Assembly: GCA_029961685.1 (NCBI GenBank)
Contig: JARWKL010000002.1
Span: forward strand, 35,494,908 to 35,558,907
Direction: 5' to 3'
Length of the DNA stretch: 64,000 bases
DNA from: Aristolochia californica
Lineage: Eukaryota; Streptophyta; Magnoliopsida; Piperales; Aristolochiaceae
Below the pieces are notes generated by a model. The model made no database searches, had not been told where the DNA came from, and saw nothing but the letters and a program-made list of their open reading frames with translations. A program made the translations under genes and the position numbers. Below, one piece after another: positions 46,682-58,305 of the stretch; positions within the stretch are counted from its first letter, which is position 1; the number at the start of each line of letters is the position of its first letter.

Positions 46682-47103
46682 TGTCTCAATTTCGAACTTT
46701 CCTTCCTGGTTTAGAACTTCTTATGTCAACACAGGAAACACCTTCTAAAAAATGTAAAATGGTTAACGAACCGTCACCTACACTGTTTACAATACGTCAC
46801 TTAAGTGACCCATCCATCGGATGGTTTTCAATTGAAGGTGGTCGCCAGTTACGACCTTTCGGTTTCCTGTCGTTAAGTGGTCTCCTTTGATGGAGAGGGG
46901 CCTATAAAAGGGGGCTCTGGTCTAGCAGAGGTATGCCTGAACGTTACCATCGGCAAACCTCTATAATAGATGAAACGTTCTGTTCGCTGAAGACGCTAGC
47001 CGAGAAGCTCTGTTCGCTGGAAGTTGACGCCATGTCAGGAGGTACGATTTTGGTTTATGAATTTCATATATGGTTTCGATATTTTATTGAAAATATTCCT
47101 ACA
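46682..47103 (+). repeat. Putative 5' LTR of Copia M
   Basis: The right edge is set by ...ttcctaca followed two bases later by the primer-binding site tggtaccagagc (47106-47117). A strong TATA box, cctataaaaggggg, is at 46901-46914. The left edge is a guess (tgtctcaattt), since the other LTR is outside the window. Confidence 0.6.
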
Positions 47104-47117
47104 TGTGGTACCAGAGC

Positions 47118-48299
47118 TTCCCTCTCTAATATGGAGTCATTTCCATGGAGAGGAGTTCTTTGCGTACGCTGCGAGCGCCAGTGCTGTGGAGCCAACCGGT
47201 GTCTCACTCGACACTGTGCGTCGGCCAGCGTCGCCGTCGGATGATGGTGGCCGAAGTCCGAAAAAGGGTTGCCTGTGGAAGGCGAGCGTCCCTCTACGAG
47301 TGGCTGGAGGTTGAAGACGGCCTCCAACACACGTAAAAAAAAAATAGAAACGTAGGAAAAAAGTTTCATTTAAATAACGAGTTGACTCGGTTGAGTCAAC
47401 TCGTACCGGTTGTGAAAGATCGGTCTAACTGAAATGAGTCAAACGAGTTGACTCAAGTCGGACTTTATCGAGTTGTTTGGGTTGAATCGGACGAGCGAGT
47501 CATGGCGCGGATGGGTGGATCGTTTCGGTTTGCCGGTTCCAACTCTTTGACCCGTTCCACCCACGAACTGGCTGAGTCAACTCGATCGACAGAATAAAAA
47601 TAATGGGCATGCGGGGATTCGAACCCGAGCACAAGAAACTGGTAAAACCCTTGAGACCATTAGGTTGTCTAGTTGTATGTGTAATCGTTGGATACACATA
47701 AAATATAGATTAAAATTTCAGTTATCTATTTTTTACAATTTTCATAATTGTGCAAAATATTTAGGTTTTATGCATACTTCAGTTTTTTATGCATATTTTT
47801 ATGTTGACCTAGATATAAGGATTATTAATTGATGTTAATTTTAGTCAATTATTTTTAAGTCATATTTTTTTGTATACATTTGAATAATTGAGTAATTGCC
47901 ACATCATTCTTAGTTATGTAAATGTCTAGTGACATTGAGTTTAGTCACATAAAGTTAATGACATAAAAAATTATTATTAATCATGGAGATATAATAATTT
48001 AGCCCCACATGGTAAATGTTATATTTACGTGATTAATCAGGATGGGGAAGAAATATTTAAAAATAATAATAATTCTAGTCGCCTACTGGCCTAGAATATT
48101 GCTTTACACACAAATTTTTGGGTCCCATCATAAGGAGTCATAAATCGCATATGTGTTATAATCTAAGCCCACGAGAAAGATTATAATGACACGTTGATTT
48201 ATTTGTTTGGATTATTTACATGGGTAAGTGTTCAAATTTTTTGCTTCATTACATGTTTAGTAAGCTTGTTATTTTTTTTTTAAGCTGTTCAAACTTTAT
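47118..48299 (+). other. Copia M leader, non-coding
   Basis: No retroelement domain is seen. GC-rich sequence at 47160-47330 gives overlapping chance frames on both strands. Repeated gagttgactc/gagtcaactcg words lie at 47380-47590. A tRNA-like stretch is at 47600-47680. Confidence 0.5.
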
Positions 48300-48640
48300 T
48301 TATCCCAACCTTTGATTCCTCTATTGTTCCCTTAAATGGAGAAAATTATATTGAGTGGAAGGACAAAATTCTCCTGTTATTAGGGTGCATGGATCTTGAC
48401 TTGGCACTTAGAGTGGATGAACGTTTGAAACCCACAGAATCTAGTACCCAAATTGAGAAAACATCATTTGAACTTTGGGAGAGATCCAACCGATTAAGCT
48501 TGATATTTATTAAGTCTCATAATGGGAAGAGTATTCGTGGATCTATTCCTGAATGTGCCAAAGCTAAAGAATATCTTCAAGCTACTCAACAATAGTTTGA
48601 GACTTCCGATAAGGCATTAGCAAGCACCCTGATAACCCAA
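48300..48640 (+). pseudogene. Copia M gag fragment
   Basis: Residues LNGENYIEWKDKILLLLGCMDLD and ERSNRLSLIFIKSH follow the Copia gag pattern. An in-frame stop at about 48593 separates it from the downstream part. Confidence 0.7.
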
Positions 48641-49419
48641 ATGTGTTCCTTAGTGTGTTTTGAATCTAATATGACTCATGCTTCTTATAATAGTTGGTGG
48701 ATTGATTCTGGTACTACAATCCATGTTGCCAACACCATGCAGGGTTTCTTGAACCAACAAAAACTGACGCCAAGTGAATGCTCCATCTATGCAGGAAACA
48801 AGATGGGTTCACATGTAGAGGCGGTTGGAACTCTCAGACTTGTCCTAAATACTGGTTTTGTCTTAGACCTTGAAAGGACATTTTATGTTCCATCTTTTTC
48901 TAGAAACCTTATCTCAGTTTCCAAACCTTTACCCTTTGGATTTAGTTTTAATTTCCTTGGAAGTTCCCTCCATTTGTATAAAGACCATTTTCTTGTTGGA
49001 AATGACATTTGGGAAGAAGGATTGTTCAAACTTCTTTTAAACCTTCCATTTGATTGCAGTCTTACTATTGTGCATGGTATTAATGTTGGCATTAAGAGAA
49101 GTGTTATAAATGAGAAATCCTCCATGTTGTGGCATAGGAGATTAGGTCATATCTCCATTGATAGAATTAAAAAATTAGTTAATGATGGAGTCCTTGAGGC
49201 TATTGATTTTACTGATTTTAGTACACGTGTGGATTGCATTAAAGGAAAACAAACCAAAAAGTACAAGAAAGGTGCCAAGAGGACTTCTGATGTCCTAGAA
49301 ATCATACACACTGATATTTCAGGTCTTATGATCCATGTATCAATGGTCAGAAGTATTTTATTACCTTTATTGATGACCATACACGATATATGTATCTCTA
49401 TATGCTTTATGATAGAAGT
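48641..49419 (+). pseudogene. Copia M protease, GAG-pre-integrase and integrase start
   Basis: Protease active site WWIDSGTTIHV is near residue 20-30 of the frame; the NLISVSKPLPFGF and LWHRRLGHISIDRIKKLVNDG (GAG-pre-integrase) blocks follow, then an integrase zinc region (VDCIKGKQTKKYKKGAKR) and HTDISG with the first catalytic Asp. Gag's zinc knuckle appears deleted. Element C cuts the frame at 49420, at residues FMIEV; it resumes at 60754. Confidence 0.88.
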
Positions 49420-49859
49420 TGTTGGAAGATAAGCTCAAGCCCACACGACCAAGAAAGGCCCACATATTTAAGATTATTATAAGATGGGCCACACGACCAA
49501 GGAAGACCCACAAGATGGGCCCACGCCCATAAGAAGTAGGACCCACAATAATTACCATGAGTTGGCATCCTTATCACATCAGTTGGAAGATCAATAAGGA
49601 CTCACAAAAGTATCTTATCGTATGTTCACGTCAAAGAAGAGTTTAGTTTGAGTTATGTTTCTCTTTTATCTATATTGAGTAATTTAATTATGTTAGGATT
49701 TATCTTTAAGTGTTAGAGTTTGGGTATAATTAGGACAAGGGTAGTTTTATTGTAATTGGACTCTACTACCTTCCTCTTTTATAAATAGGGGTTCATGTAC
49801 TCTGATTACAACAAGTTATTGATGTAAATGAAGTATTTATCTTTTCCATAAATTCAACA
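49420..49859 (+). repeat. 5' LTR of C
   Basis: 440 bp, TGTTGGAAGATAAGC to AATTCAACA. Related LTRs in the window are 26193-26759, 30223-30629 and 60348-60748. Confidence 0.92.
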
Positions 49860-49871
49860 TGGTATCAGAGC

Positions 49872-51117
49872 AGGTTCTGTGAGTTGACATGGTCAACCCA
49901 CAGAGGTAATGTGATCCTTTTCTCTAAACCCTAAACCCTATGTCTAGGTTCGTAGTTATTTTTTTTCAGTCCCTGCACCTATAGTTTTCTTTACGTTTCT
50001 TTACCTCCACATGGAGTTTTTTTATATTTCAAATTATATATTGAAGGAAATATTTTTTATTCTACTTTCCAAATAAAAAATATTTGTTCCAATCTGAATC
50101 TTCTACATAGAGATAAAGATATTTGAATTAGCGAAGGTTAGATTGCAAAAAGGTTCAAGTAGTAGCAGAAATATTCAGATTTTGATGTATTTTTTTCTAT
50201 CAAGAACTAGAATTTATATATATTAAAATAAATATATGTAAGTCTATTATTTTAACTATTCAATCAATTTTTTATTTGAGTTATCTACAAAGAGAAATCG
50301 ATATTTGAAGCAGCAAAGGTCAGATTGAAAAAAAATTTCAAGCGACAGCAGAATACCTCAACTTTCGAGGTATTTTATGCTATCAAGAAAGAGACTTGAC
50401 ATGGATAATTATATATAAAAAAAATACGTAAGTCTATTTTCTTACCTATTCAACCAATTGTCAGTATGATTTTTTTATAAGGAGATATTGATATTGGAAG
50501 AGATAATGGTAATTCTGGAAAAATAGAAGAAACAATACTTAGTTCGGCCAGATGATAGAGACCAAAATATATTAGATTATTTATCTTCTGATAATATATT
50601 TTATGAAGATAAGTTATACTTGGATGAAATTTATTTAAGTCTACTTTCATAGTGAGAAAATTTCATGTTAATATGATATATATTTAAAGAAATATTCGCA
50701 TTGGAAGAATAAAAGGTCATGTTGGTATTCTGTTACATTGAAAATCTGAATTTAAGCCGATTGTTTTGTGTCACTTTTTGAGTTGATATATCAGGAAAAT
50801 ATCTCACTTCTCCCTGGTTTGAGGGCTTATTTATACATCTCTGTTATTTGGGCCTATTGCTACATCTATGATATTTGGTTCAAGCTGGGATCACTGCCAT
50901 TACCTCCCAGATTGAGGGAGAGAAGTACAAGAAGTACAAGACATAAGTAATTGATTTCATATGTTGTGAATAAGTTCATGTGACCAAAATATTAAAGAAA
51001 GGGGGAGCACAAAAGATGAAGCTTGTGCATCTAAGAAGAAATTTTTATATCAGATTATTTCATGTACAATGTTTATTATTTGGTTCGTGTTATATGTGTT
51101 GGAAGATGGTTGTGTTA
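49872..51117 (+). other. C interior, left part
   Basis: Non-coding; reverse-colinear with 27480-28717. Three loosely repeated blocks of about 150 bp carry attgatatttgaa(t/g)... phrases (50100-50560). It shares cactgccattacctccc(agattgagggagag) near 50890-50925 with the polypurine end of A1/F/H, an internal copy of an element end. Confidence 0.6.
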
Positions 51118-51600
51118 TATATAGATAGGGGTGACATCGAGTCGAGCCAAGCCCGAACCTACCTATGTTTGAGCTGAGCTTGATTTAAATATTTTGAACT
51201 CGAGCTCGAGCCTAAAATTGTTCTCAAGCTCAAGCCTAATAATTTTAACCGAGTTCGAGCCGAGCTCGAGCTTCAACATACATTTAAAACTTTCAAAAAA
51301 TACATGTTAAATAAATTGTATATAAAATTATGCATACATTTTACATAAAATTGGAAATAACCTCTACTTAAAATTAGGCATAAGGGTGGCATCAAATCCA
51401 ACTGAGTCTGAACCTTGTTCAAGCCAACCCTAGCCTCAAACCTAAAATTGTAATCGAAATCAAGCCTAATAATTTTAACTGAGTTCGAGCTCGAGCTCTA
51501 CCCGAGTTCGAGCTTAACCTACATTTAATACTCTATATAAATTATATGTCAAATAAATTATATATAAAATTATGCATACATTTTAAAAAAAAGAATGATA

Positions 51601-52330
51601 GGGGAGGTTCAGGATTTAATTTCAATAATGGATTAAAATGCACCAATATTAATCTTTTTTACTCCAAATGTTGTCTAGCCATAAATTTTTGAATTTGGCC
51701 ATAAATTTACTATGGCCTCCTTAGTGCCCCTGGTTGAAACTTATATTCTAGGAAAAACTAGAAATGTTTTTCCTATGATACATATTTCTAAAAAAAAATT
51801 TTATATAAAATCCTATTACTATTAGTGACTTATTAGAAAATTAAAAGAAATATTTTAAAATTTTCTTAGGAAAGTTAAATAGAGCTCTTATTGCCTCTTC
51901 TAGGGAAATAAATAAAAAATAATAATCAATCTAATATATTACTATACTTATTGATAAATTTTTAATCAAATAAAATTTCAAACACAAAATTGCAATAAAA
52001 ATTGCCACATACTATAAGTATTACACCATCAACTGTCAAATACTTATTCAAAAATTTTCTATACGGTTTCCAGTCCATCTTGGCAGGAAAATCTTACTTA
52101 GAAAATTATATAATTTTTTAATAAGAATTTTCAATTAGAAAAATGTTTACAAAAAACATGAGACACTAATAGTCCTAGAAACTTATTTCTACTAAAATGT
52201 ATTTTCAATTTCTTCAAGAGCCATGAGGAAAGAGAGTTGAAGGAATTTTTTTTTTAACTTTATGTTCTCGCACGTGCGAAATCATCTTCGCGAGCAGGGG
52301 GGAGAAATTATTTCTCCTTCTCCCCTGAAC
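51601..52330. other. AT-rich interior of the hAT-like element
   Basis: No reading frame or repeat is recognised. The last 80 bp turn GC-richer (cgcacgtgcgaaatcatcttcgcgag). Confidence 0.5.
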
Positions 52331-52335
52331 ATAGG

Positions 52336-55075
52336 TGTTGGAAGATGGGCTCAAGCCCACAAGCTCAAGAGAAGAAGCCCACACGTAAAAGGAGTGGCAT
52401 ATGTGTGAAATATAGTGTGTTTCTTAAAGATGTCATAGGGGTGTAAATACTTGTTCTTTTTATGTCTTTTGTTTCATCAAGTTGTAGCCCTAAGGGCATT
52501 GTAAAGACTATAAATAAAGGCATTGCCTAAGAGGTAGGGCATTGAAGCTCTCTCCTCTCATTACAAAAATTTGTTCAGCCCTCATTCTTTCTTTGACACA
52601 AACCTCTTTTCTCTTAATCCAAACTCTCTCCTTCCACATCCTTCTTCTTCTACTTTCCTTCTCTCTTCTTCTTCTTCTTCCTCATTGATCTAAAGTTCCT
52701 CTCAAGAGATCCTAAATTCTACATGGTATCAGAGCAAGGAGTTTAGGATCTCACTTGGTGAAGTTATTATGGAATTTGTTCAAGAAGTTTGTAAAAGGAG
52801 TTCAGCCATGATGAGATAAGTTATTTCTCTTCTTATTTACATATTTTTTCCTTTCCTTATTTACATACTCCTCTTTACGGCTTTTCTACTTTTTGAACTT
52901 TGAATCACATCAAGTCAAGATAAATTTTTATTGTGAAGATTTATTTCTATGACTAAAATGATGTTATAATTTTGATCTTCTTGTAAATCAATTTCAGATC
53001 AAGATCATTTGCTGTTTGTGTCTTATTAAGATTAATGGTTGAGATTTAGTTACCTTTATGTAACTTGGATCAAGATCATTTGAGGTAGAATTCCAGCACA
53101 TGTTCCTGTAACTTTTCCTACTTAATGGTGCTCATGGGTTTGTGTTATGTTGTTGGATGTCCAATCAGGAGGCTCTAAAACATCCAGGTTGGAAGGCCGC
53201 TATGGATGAAGAAATGCACGCCTTATATGAAAATCAAACCTGGTCCTTAACATCACTCCCGAAAGGTAAAAGACCGGTTGGTTGTAGATGGGTGTTTTCG
53301 GTAAAAAATAATCCGGATGGACCGGTTGCTCATCTTAAAGTTCAACTAGTTGCTAAAGGTTATACTCAGTGCTATGGGATCGATTATGAGGAGACCTTCT
53401 CTCTTGTTGAAAAATTGAATTCGGTACGCATCATCGTATCGATTGCGGCTAACTCGTCATGGCCCGTATATCAATTGGATGTTAAAAATGTCTTTTTAAA
53501 TGGTGATATAAGTGAGGAAATTTATATGGTTCAACCACCTAGTTATGTGGTTGAGGGGGAGTCGGTATGCAGGTTAAAAAATCTTTATATGGGCTTAAGC
53601 GTTCCCCTCGGGCTTGGTTTGATAAATTTAGTCAAGCACTTCTACGTTTTGGTTTTCATCGGTGTTCAGTTGATTGTTCAGTATATTATAAAGATATTGT
53701 CAAAGGGAAAATATTATTGGCTGTGTATGTTGATGATATTATCTTAATTGGTGATGATGCTTAGAGCATACAAGAAGTGAAGAAAATGATATGTCAGGAA
53801 TTCAAAACTAAAGATCTGGGTATGCTTAAATATTTTTTGGGCATAGAAATACTTCAATCTAAGCATGGGATAATCTTGTCTCAGAGGAAATATGTCTTGG
53901 ATCTACTTGAAGAAACATGAATGAAGGGTTGTCGACCAGTTGACACACCTATGGATACAAATGTAAAATTGTGTGCCACAAATGGAGAAGATATTGATAT
54001 TGGAAAATATCAAAGACTCGTGGGAAAACTGATCTATCTCATGGTAACTAGGTCGGACATATCATATGTTGTAAGTGTGGTGAGTCAATTCATGCACAAA
54101 CCACATATTACCCACTTGCAAGCCTTAGAGAGAATATTACGATACCAAAAAGGAGCTCTAGGAAAAGGATTGCTGTATAAAAAACATGGGCACTTCAACA
54201 TAGAAGGCTTCTCAGATGCAGATTGGGCTGGATCACCTGATGATATAAAAATCTACATCAAGATATTGTACTTTGGTTCGAGGAAACTTTGTTACAGGGA
54301 AAAGTACGAAGCAAAATGTGGTTGCAAAATCTAGCGCCGTAGCAGAATACAGAGCTCTGGCCCATACGGTTAGTGAACTCTTATGGATTAGGACTCTTCT
54401 TACCGAATTAGGTTTTTATAAAAAGGGTTTCATGGGTCTGCATTGTGATAATCAAGCAGCCATTCATATTACTTCGAATCCAGTTTTCCATGAAAGAACT
54501 AAACATATTGAGGTGGATTGTCACTTTATACGGGAGAAGTTTCAAGCAGGAATAATCTCCCTCAAACATGTTTCATCTCAAGAGCAAGTAGCTGATATTC
54601 TCACTAAACCCGTTACATCAAAACTCCTATCTTTAATATGTGGCAAGCTGGGTATTTGTGATGTCTTTTCTCCTCCAGCTTGAGGGGGAGTGTTGGAAGA
54701 TGGGCTTAAGCCCACAAACTCAAGACAAGAAGCCCACACGTCAAAGGAGAGGTATATGTGTGAAATATGATGTTTTTCTTAAAGATGGCATAGGGGTGTA
54801 AATACGTGTTCTTTTTATGTCTTTTGTTTCATCAAGCTGTAGCCCTAAGGGCATTGTAAAGACTATAAATAAGGGCATTGTGTTAGAGGTAGGGCATTGA
54901 ATCTCTCTCCTCTCATTCCACAAATTCGTCCAGCCCTCATTCTCTCTTTGACGCAAACCTCTTTTCTCTTAATTCAAACTCTCTCCTTCCATGTCCTTCT
55001 TCTTCTCCTTTCCTTCTCTCTTCTTCTTCTTCCTCATTGATCAAAAGTTCCTCTCATGAGATCCTAAATTCTACA
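52336..55075 (+). mobile_element. Internally deleted Copia retrotransposon N
   Basis: LTRs are 52336-52723 and 54691-55075, with the exact duplication atagg (52331-52335, 55076-55080). The primer-binding site tggtatcagagc starts at 52724 and the tract tgagggggag is at 54681-54690. The 1.97-kb interior keeps only RT and RNase H; gag, protease and integrase are gone. It is related to K by RNase H sequence. Confidence 0.95.
53142..54683 (+). pseudogene. Copia N RT-RNase H, broken
   Basis: RT starts with PGWKAAMDEEMHAL (about 53180), includes GCRWVFSVK, YQLDVKNVFLNGD, KKSLYGLKRSPRAWFDKF and the active site LAVYVDDIILIGDD (about 53750). Breaks: a frameshift near 53565, a stop near 53762, a stop near 53919 and a frameshift near 54260. 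RNase H follows with GFSDADWAGSPDD, AKSSAVAEYRALAHTVSEL, LHCDNQAAIHITSN and LTKPVTSK to the natural stop at 54681-54683. Only about five lesions are visible. Confidence 0.9.
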
Positions 55076-55080
55076 ATAGG

Positions 55081-55400
55081 TATTCCGCTGAGACGACACG
55101 GAGGAAGGGGGTTACGGCGCTGGTGTCGTCAGGAATGACGGCTGCATGGAGGTGGTGATGGAAGTGGCGGCGACAACAGAAGTGAGAGCGACGGAAGCAA
55201 CGGTGATGGAAGCAACGGCGACGGAAACAGAGGCAAAGGCGAGGGGAGGAAGAAATCGAATGGCCAAAGATAGAGGCGGCCGGTGAGCAGCTGTCGACGG
55301 TGACAACAGAGGACAGGAGGGGCTCAACGGTGACGAAGGGAGGAAGAATCCCCCCCCCCCTCGCTCTCGCTCCAGCTCCCGTTCCCCCGTTCCCGCTCCA
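55081..55400. other. GC-rich block in the hAT-like element
   Basis: Short gatggaagcaacggcgacgg-type repeats (55135-55240), a run of C (55351-55360) and ctcccgttcccccgttcccgctcc. A 71-residue frame on the minus strand is Ala/Ser/Val-rich and repetitive. I do not recognise a gene. Confidence 0.5.
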
Positions 55401-55593
55401 GACTCAGCTCGTTAACGAGCCGGCTCGCGAGTCATTGAGCCGAACCTGGATTCGGTCGAACTCGGCTCATTAATTTAAACGAGTCGATTCTGGATCTCGA
55501 GCTTGAGAGATACCGAATCGAACCAAGTCGGCACCAAGCTGAGCTTGAGCCGCTCGTGAGCTGGCTCAGTTCGAAGCCACCCGTATATACAGT

Positions 55594-55885
55594 TGCTACT
55601 ATTATTTCTCTTTGGGGACATTAATATTGAAGAAGAGGTGGCCTCATATCATCATTTATTTTATCCCGTAAAAAATATCATGGTTGGGAAACCATGACTG
55701 AAGATACCCTTTCAAAAAATATCACGGTTGGGAAACCATGATAGGTCCTGTCAAAAAATATTACGGTTGAGAAACCATGACAGAGGAACTTTTTATTACA
55801 TCTAAGTAATCCAGCTCCCCCTGCTCCCCTGTAGTGACTTTTATGATTCCTACCACTTGAGAGTCGTTGTCCTGTGGAGGGACAC
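55594..55885 (+). other. C interior, middle part with stem-loop and hairpin repeats
   Basis: Holds the conserved stem-loop block (55600-55636) and three hairpin units (catggttgggaaaccatg and variants, 55670-55800). P is inserted at 55886. Confidence 0.8.
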
Positions 55886-56276
55886 TGTTACGGCCCCAGA
55901 TTTGACACAAGGATTCTTTGGGAGGATCTGAGATCTGCCACGGATTACCGTACAAATAGTAGGGATTGTAGGGAGACATGGAGAATGAAAACGAAAGATC
56001 AAGCCAAAGGGAAGCTTGAAAACCATAGAGCTCGTTGAGGAGAACTCTAAGCCTCTTTACGCTAGATTTAACCTAATTCTTAATACTTCAATCCTTCCCT
56101 TTCTCATTACTCATACCCCTTAAATAGGGTTCACCCTGTTAGGGTTTAAGATAAAATATTACAAAAATACCCCTATAAATAAAATATTCCAAAAATAGCC
56201 ACGTGGCCTAAAACTGAAATAAATAAAGTAAATTAAAGAAAACAACTAAAATAATAATGTTATTACGTGCATAACA
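55886..56276 (-). repeat. 3' LTR of P
   Basis: 391 bp, tgttacggccccagat to gtgcataaca. It matches the 5' LTR closely with scattered substitutions. Confidence 0.93.
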
Positions 56277-56639
56277 TTACACCCCCTTGGAAGACGAGCT
56301 TGTCCTCAAGCTCAAAAGTAGTGTCTATATGCCGACGTCTCCACCAGTGCCGAAGTAGCATCCGCGTTAACTATGACCCCCCCTCTGGATGCCACAAAAA
56401 AAAAAAACCATCTAAGTTCAATCACCTCACTTGGAGGTAGGGTATTTGAGTTTGAGTTTCCATTCCCGAACAACATCATCATTGCATTTTGGCAGCTGAG
56501 GAGCGGCATGGAGCCATGGAGACAATTACCACCATGGAATCTGGAGCAAGAGCTGGCAGCTGCTATGATCATAGTACTATTAGAACAAATGCAACAGGTT
56601 GAGCAGGGGCATGTCTGCTTCCTCCCCATCAAACCTGCA

Positions 56640-57316
56640 GAATCCTTTAAACCTCCCAAGCTTCTCTCTACCTCTAATAATACCTGCAAAAATTCACTCT
56701 AGACAATGAACCCTAAACTGCATAAACGGTCAAGCTTGTCAGCGGGCAAATTTATCTTTGCTTTTTTGAGGACTTGGTGAAGGCCCTCAACACTAATGAA
56801 ACCTCCTTCACCACTTTGATCTTGTGCATCAAACACCCTCCTGATTAGAGATTCCCATTGTTCTAATTCATTTTCATCGTGCACGGAGATATGCAGGGCC
56901 AACAGCACCGTGTAGTGGGATTCAAGGCCAACAACCTAGAGGGGCCACCTGGGGCCTTTAAGGAGCTGCCCAACCTTGCAGAAATTCAGAGATTCCAACA
57001 TACTAAGGAATCCAACCTCCACACTTGTTGGTATTCCATTTAGAGACATGCCTCCTCCTAGATCCATACAACCATCAAACACGTTTGGAACACCTCGTCC
57101 ACAAAGCAGTAGGTTCACAATTTCATGTGAAGCATGTCCAAAAGGAGCTATAACCAATGGAAGGCTAGGGTCGTCCCTGTCTACTTGGACTAACTCCAGT
57201 CCTCGAGAAAATAAAGCAGAAATAAGAAATAGCAGTGCCCCCAAACGACTTTGGAAAATGGGAAGCATAGATTTAAGGGGATGAAAGGCCTCTGTTCTCA
57301 GAGTGACAACATTCAC
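56640..57316 (-). pseudogene. Captured MINDY-type deubiquitinase fragment with EF-hand region
   Basis: The frame from 57316 encodes NLLLCGRGVPNVFDG, GFLSMLESLNFCKVGQ and, after a TAG at about 56936, VVGLESHYTVLLALH, a pattern conserved in the MINDY-3/4 (FAM188) catalytic domain. It continues through 56908-56699 (ENELEQWESLIRRVFDAQDQ, FISVEGLHQVLKKAKINL), an EF-hand-like segment, and past a second TAG to SEFLQVLLEVERSLGGLKDS. Both stops look like Trp TGG to TAG changes. No introns interrupt the segment, which suggests capture from spliced RNA. The cysteine-containing N-terminus is absent. Confidence 0.72.
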
Positions 57317-57964
57317 TCATAACGCTTTCTGTAAGTATGAAGCTGAGTCAATTTGAATACCTGCCAAGGCCGTAACCTGTGTCTCAAGTGCTGCCTCTGC
57401 TGCCCTGTGAATCTTCTTTGCAGGTAGTGCTGGATAAACTTACATGGGAGTTGCAGCAACATTTCCAAAAGAACCCATCAGACTTTTCTCCTTCCTTGCC
57501 TGTGCCAGAATGCTTCCAAGCTCACTTGCTGCACAATGGCTATAACCAGCCCCCTTGAACTGCACTCCATCGAGCCACTTGCAAACTGGAAGAGATGCGT
57601 ACTCCAAACATTCCACATATTGAGTCTGCCGGATCCATGTTAGCTTTAGAATCATGCAAACTCGTTCAAGAACCAGGATGACAATTTTAGCATCATCTGC
57701 ATGCATCCACAGGAAGAAAGGTGGCATTATCTCCACTCCCAGTAGACACTCACAACGGATTGTTCCCACCAAACCACCATCTGGACAGCTATACAATGTT
57801 TCGGATAATTTTCGGAAGGCCACTTTTTCTGCAAAAGATAGATTACTTGGAAGTGAAGACATCAAAGCTCCAGCCTCCCTTTCTAAAGAAGCCAATCTAG
57901 CACAACAGAGGCAGAAGTCCCTTATTTCACTTTGGAGAAAGCTTTCAATGTTTTCAACAATCAA
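57306..57964 (-). pseudogene. Captured host gene fragment, not recognised
   Basis: A 174-residue frame (57964-57440) starting in IVENIESFLQSEIRDFCL, with SNLSFAEKVAFRKLSETLYS and YVECLEYASLPVCKWLDG. After a TAA the same frame continues about 40 codons (AKKIHRAAEAALETQV, GIQIDSASYLQKAL) to about 57318. It reads like part of a large helical plant protein. I cannot name the family. It is in the same sense as the other fragments. Confidence 0.6.
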
Positions 57965-58062
57965 TGAGTAGTCTTGCTAGGGGAGGAGAGATTCAAGCAC
58001 TGATTGACGTGGAAAATTTGGACTTTCTAGCACATTGATACTTGTTTTTTAAAGGGATTTTG

Positions 58063-58305
58063 TTAATAGATCATCTGGAGAGAAATTGAGAACCTCATTT
58101 CGTAATGGTGCGTCCCATCACGGGTCAAGATCTCATAAACCTTAGTGTGATAGCCACCTATGTCAGGTCCAAACATAATACTGTATGGAGGCTCACCACC
58201 AAAGTTCTTTTGATCCACATCACTGCTTAACAACTGCAAGTAGCCACCACCACAATCCAACTGTTGCTCATGCTTGACAGAAAATTGAACATCACCATTG
58301 CGGTT
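58063..58305 (-). pseudogene. Captured calreticulin fragment
   Basis: Residues 80-148 of the 159-residue frame ending at 58063: VQFSVKHEQQLDCGGGYLQL then DVDQKNFGGEPPYSIMFGPD. This is the signature of the lectin-like N-domain of calreticulin, an endoplasmic reticulum calcium-binding chaperone. One conserved Cys (normally FGPDICGY) is Gly here. After about residue 148 the reading diverges. It is fused in frame to acyl-CoA oxidase residues. Confidence 0.88.

Larger units (their letters stand above)
51126..55585. mobile_element. hAT-like DNA transposon (non-autonomous), carrying Copia N
   Basis: The ends TAGGGGTGACATCG and CGAAGCCACCCGTA are inverted repeats. Eight-base flanks tatataga (51118-51125) and tatacagt (55586-55593) match at six positions; C-prime (27427-27440 region) gives the empty site ttatatacagttg. 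The left 470 bp is a tandem pair of GAGCTCGAG-rich copies (51126-51386, 51387-51600). The right 500 bp has a GC-rich block and a second GAGC-rich end homologous to 1150-1372. No transposase frame is seen. Confidence 0.75.

Noticed and set aside
47605..47675. Functional tRNA gene
   Set aside because: No acceptor-stem pairing, no clear anticodon stem; only A/B-box-like motifs.
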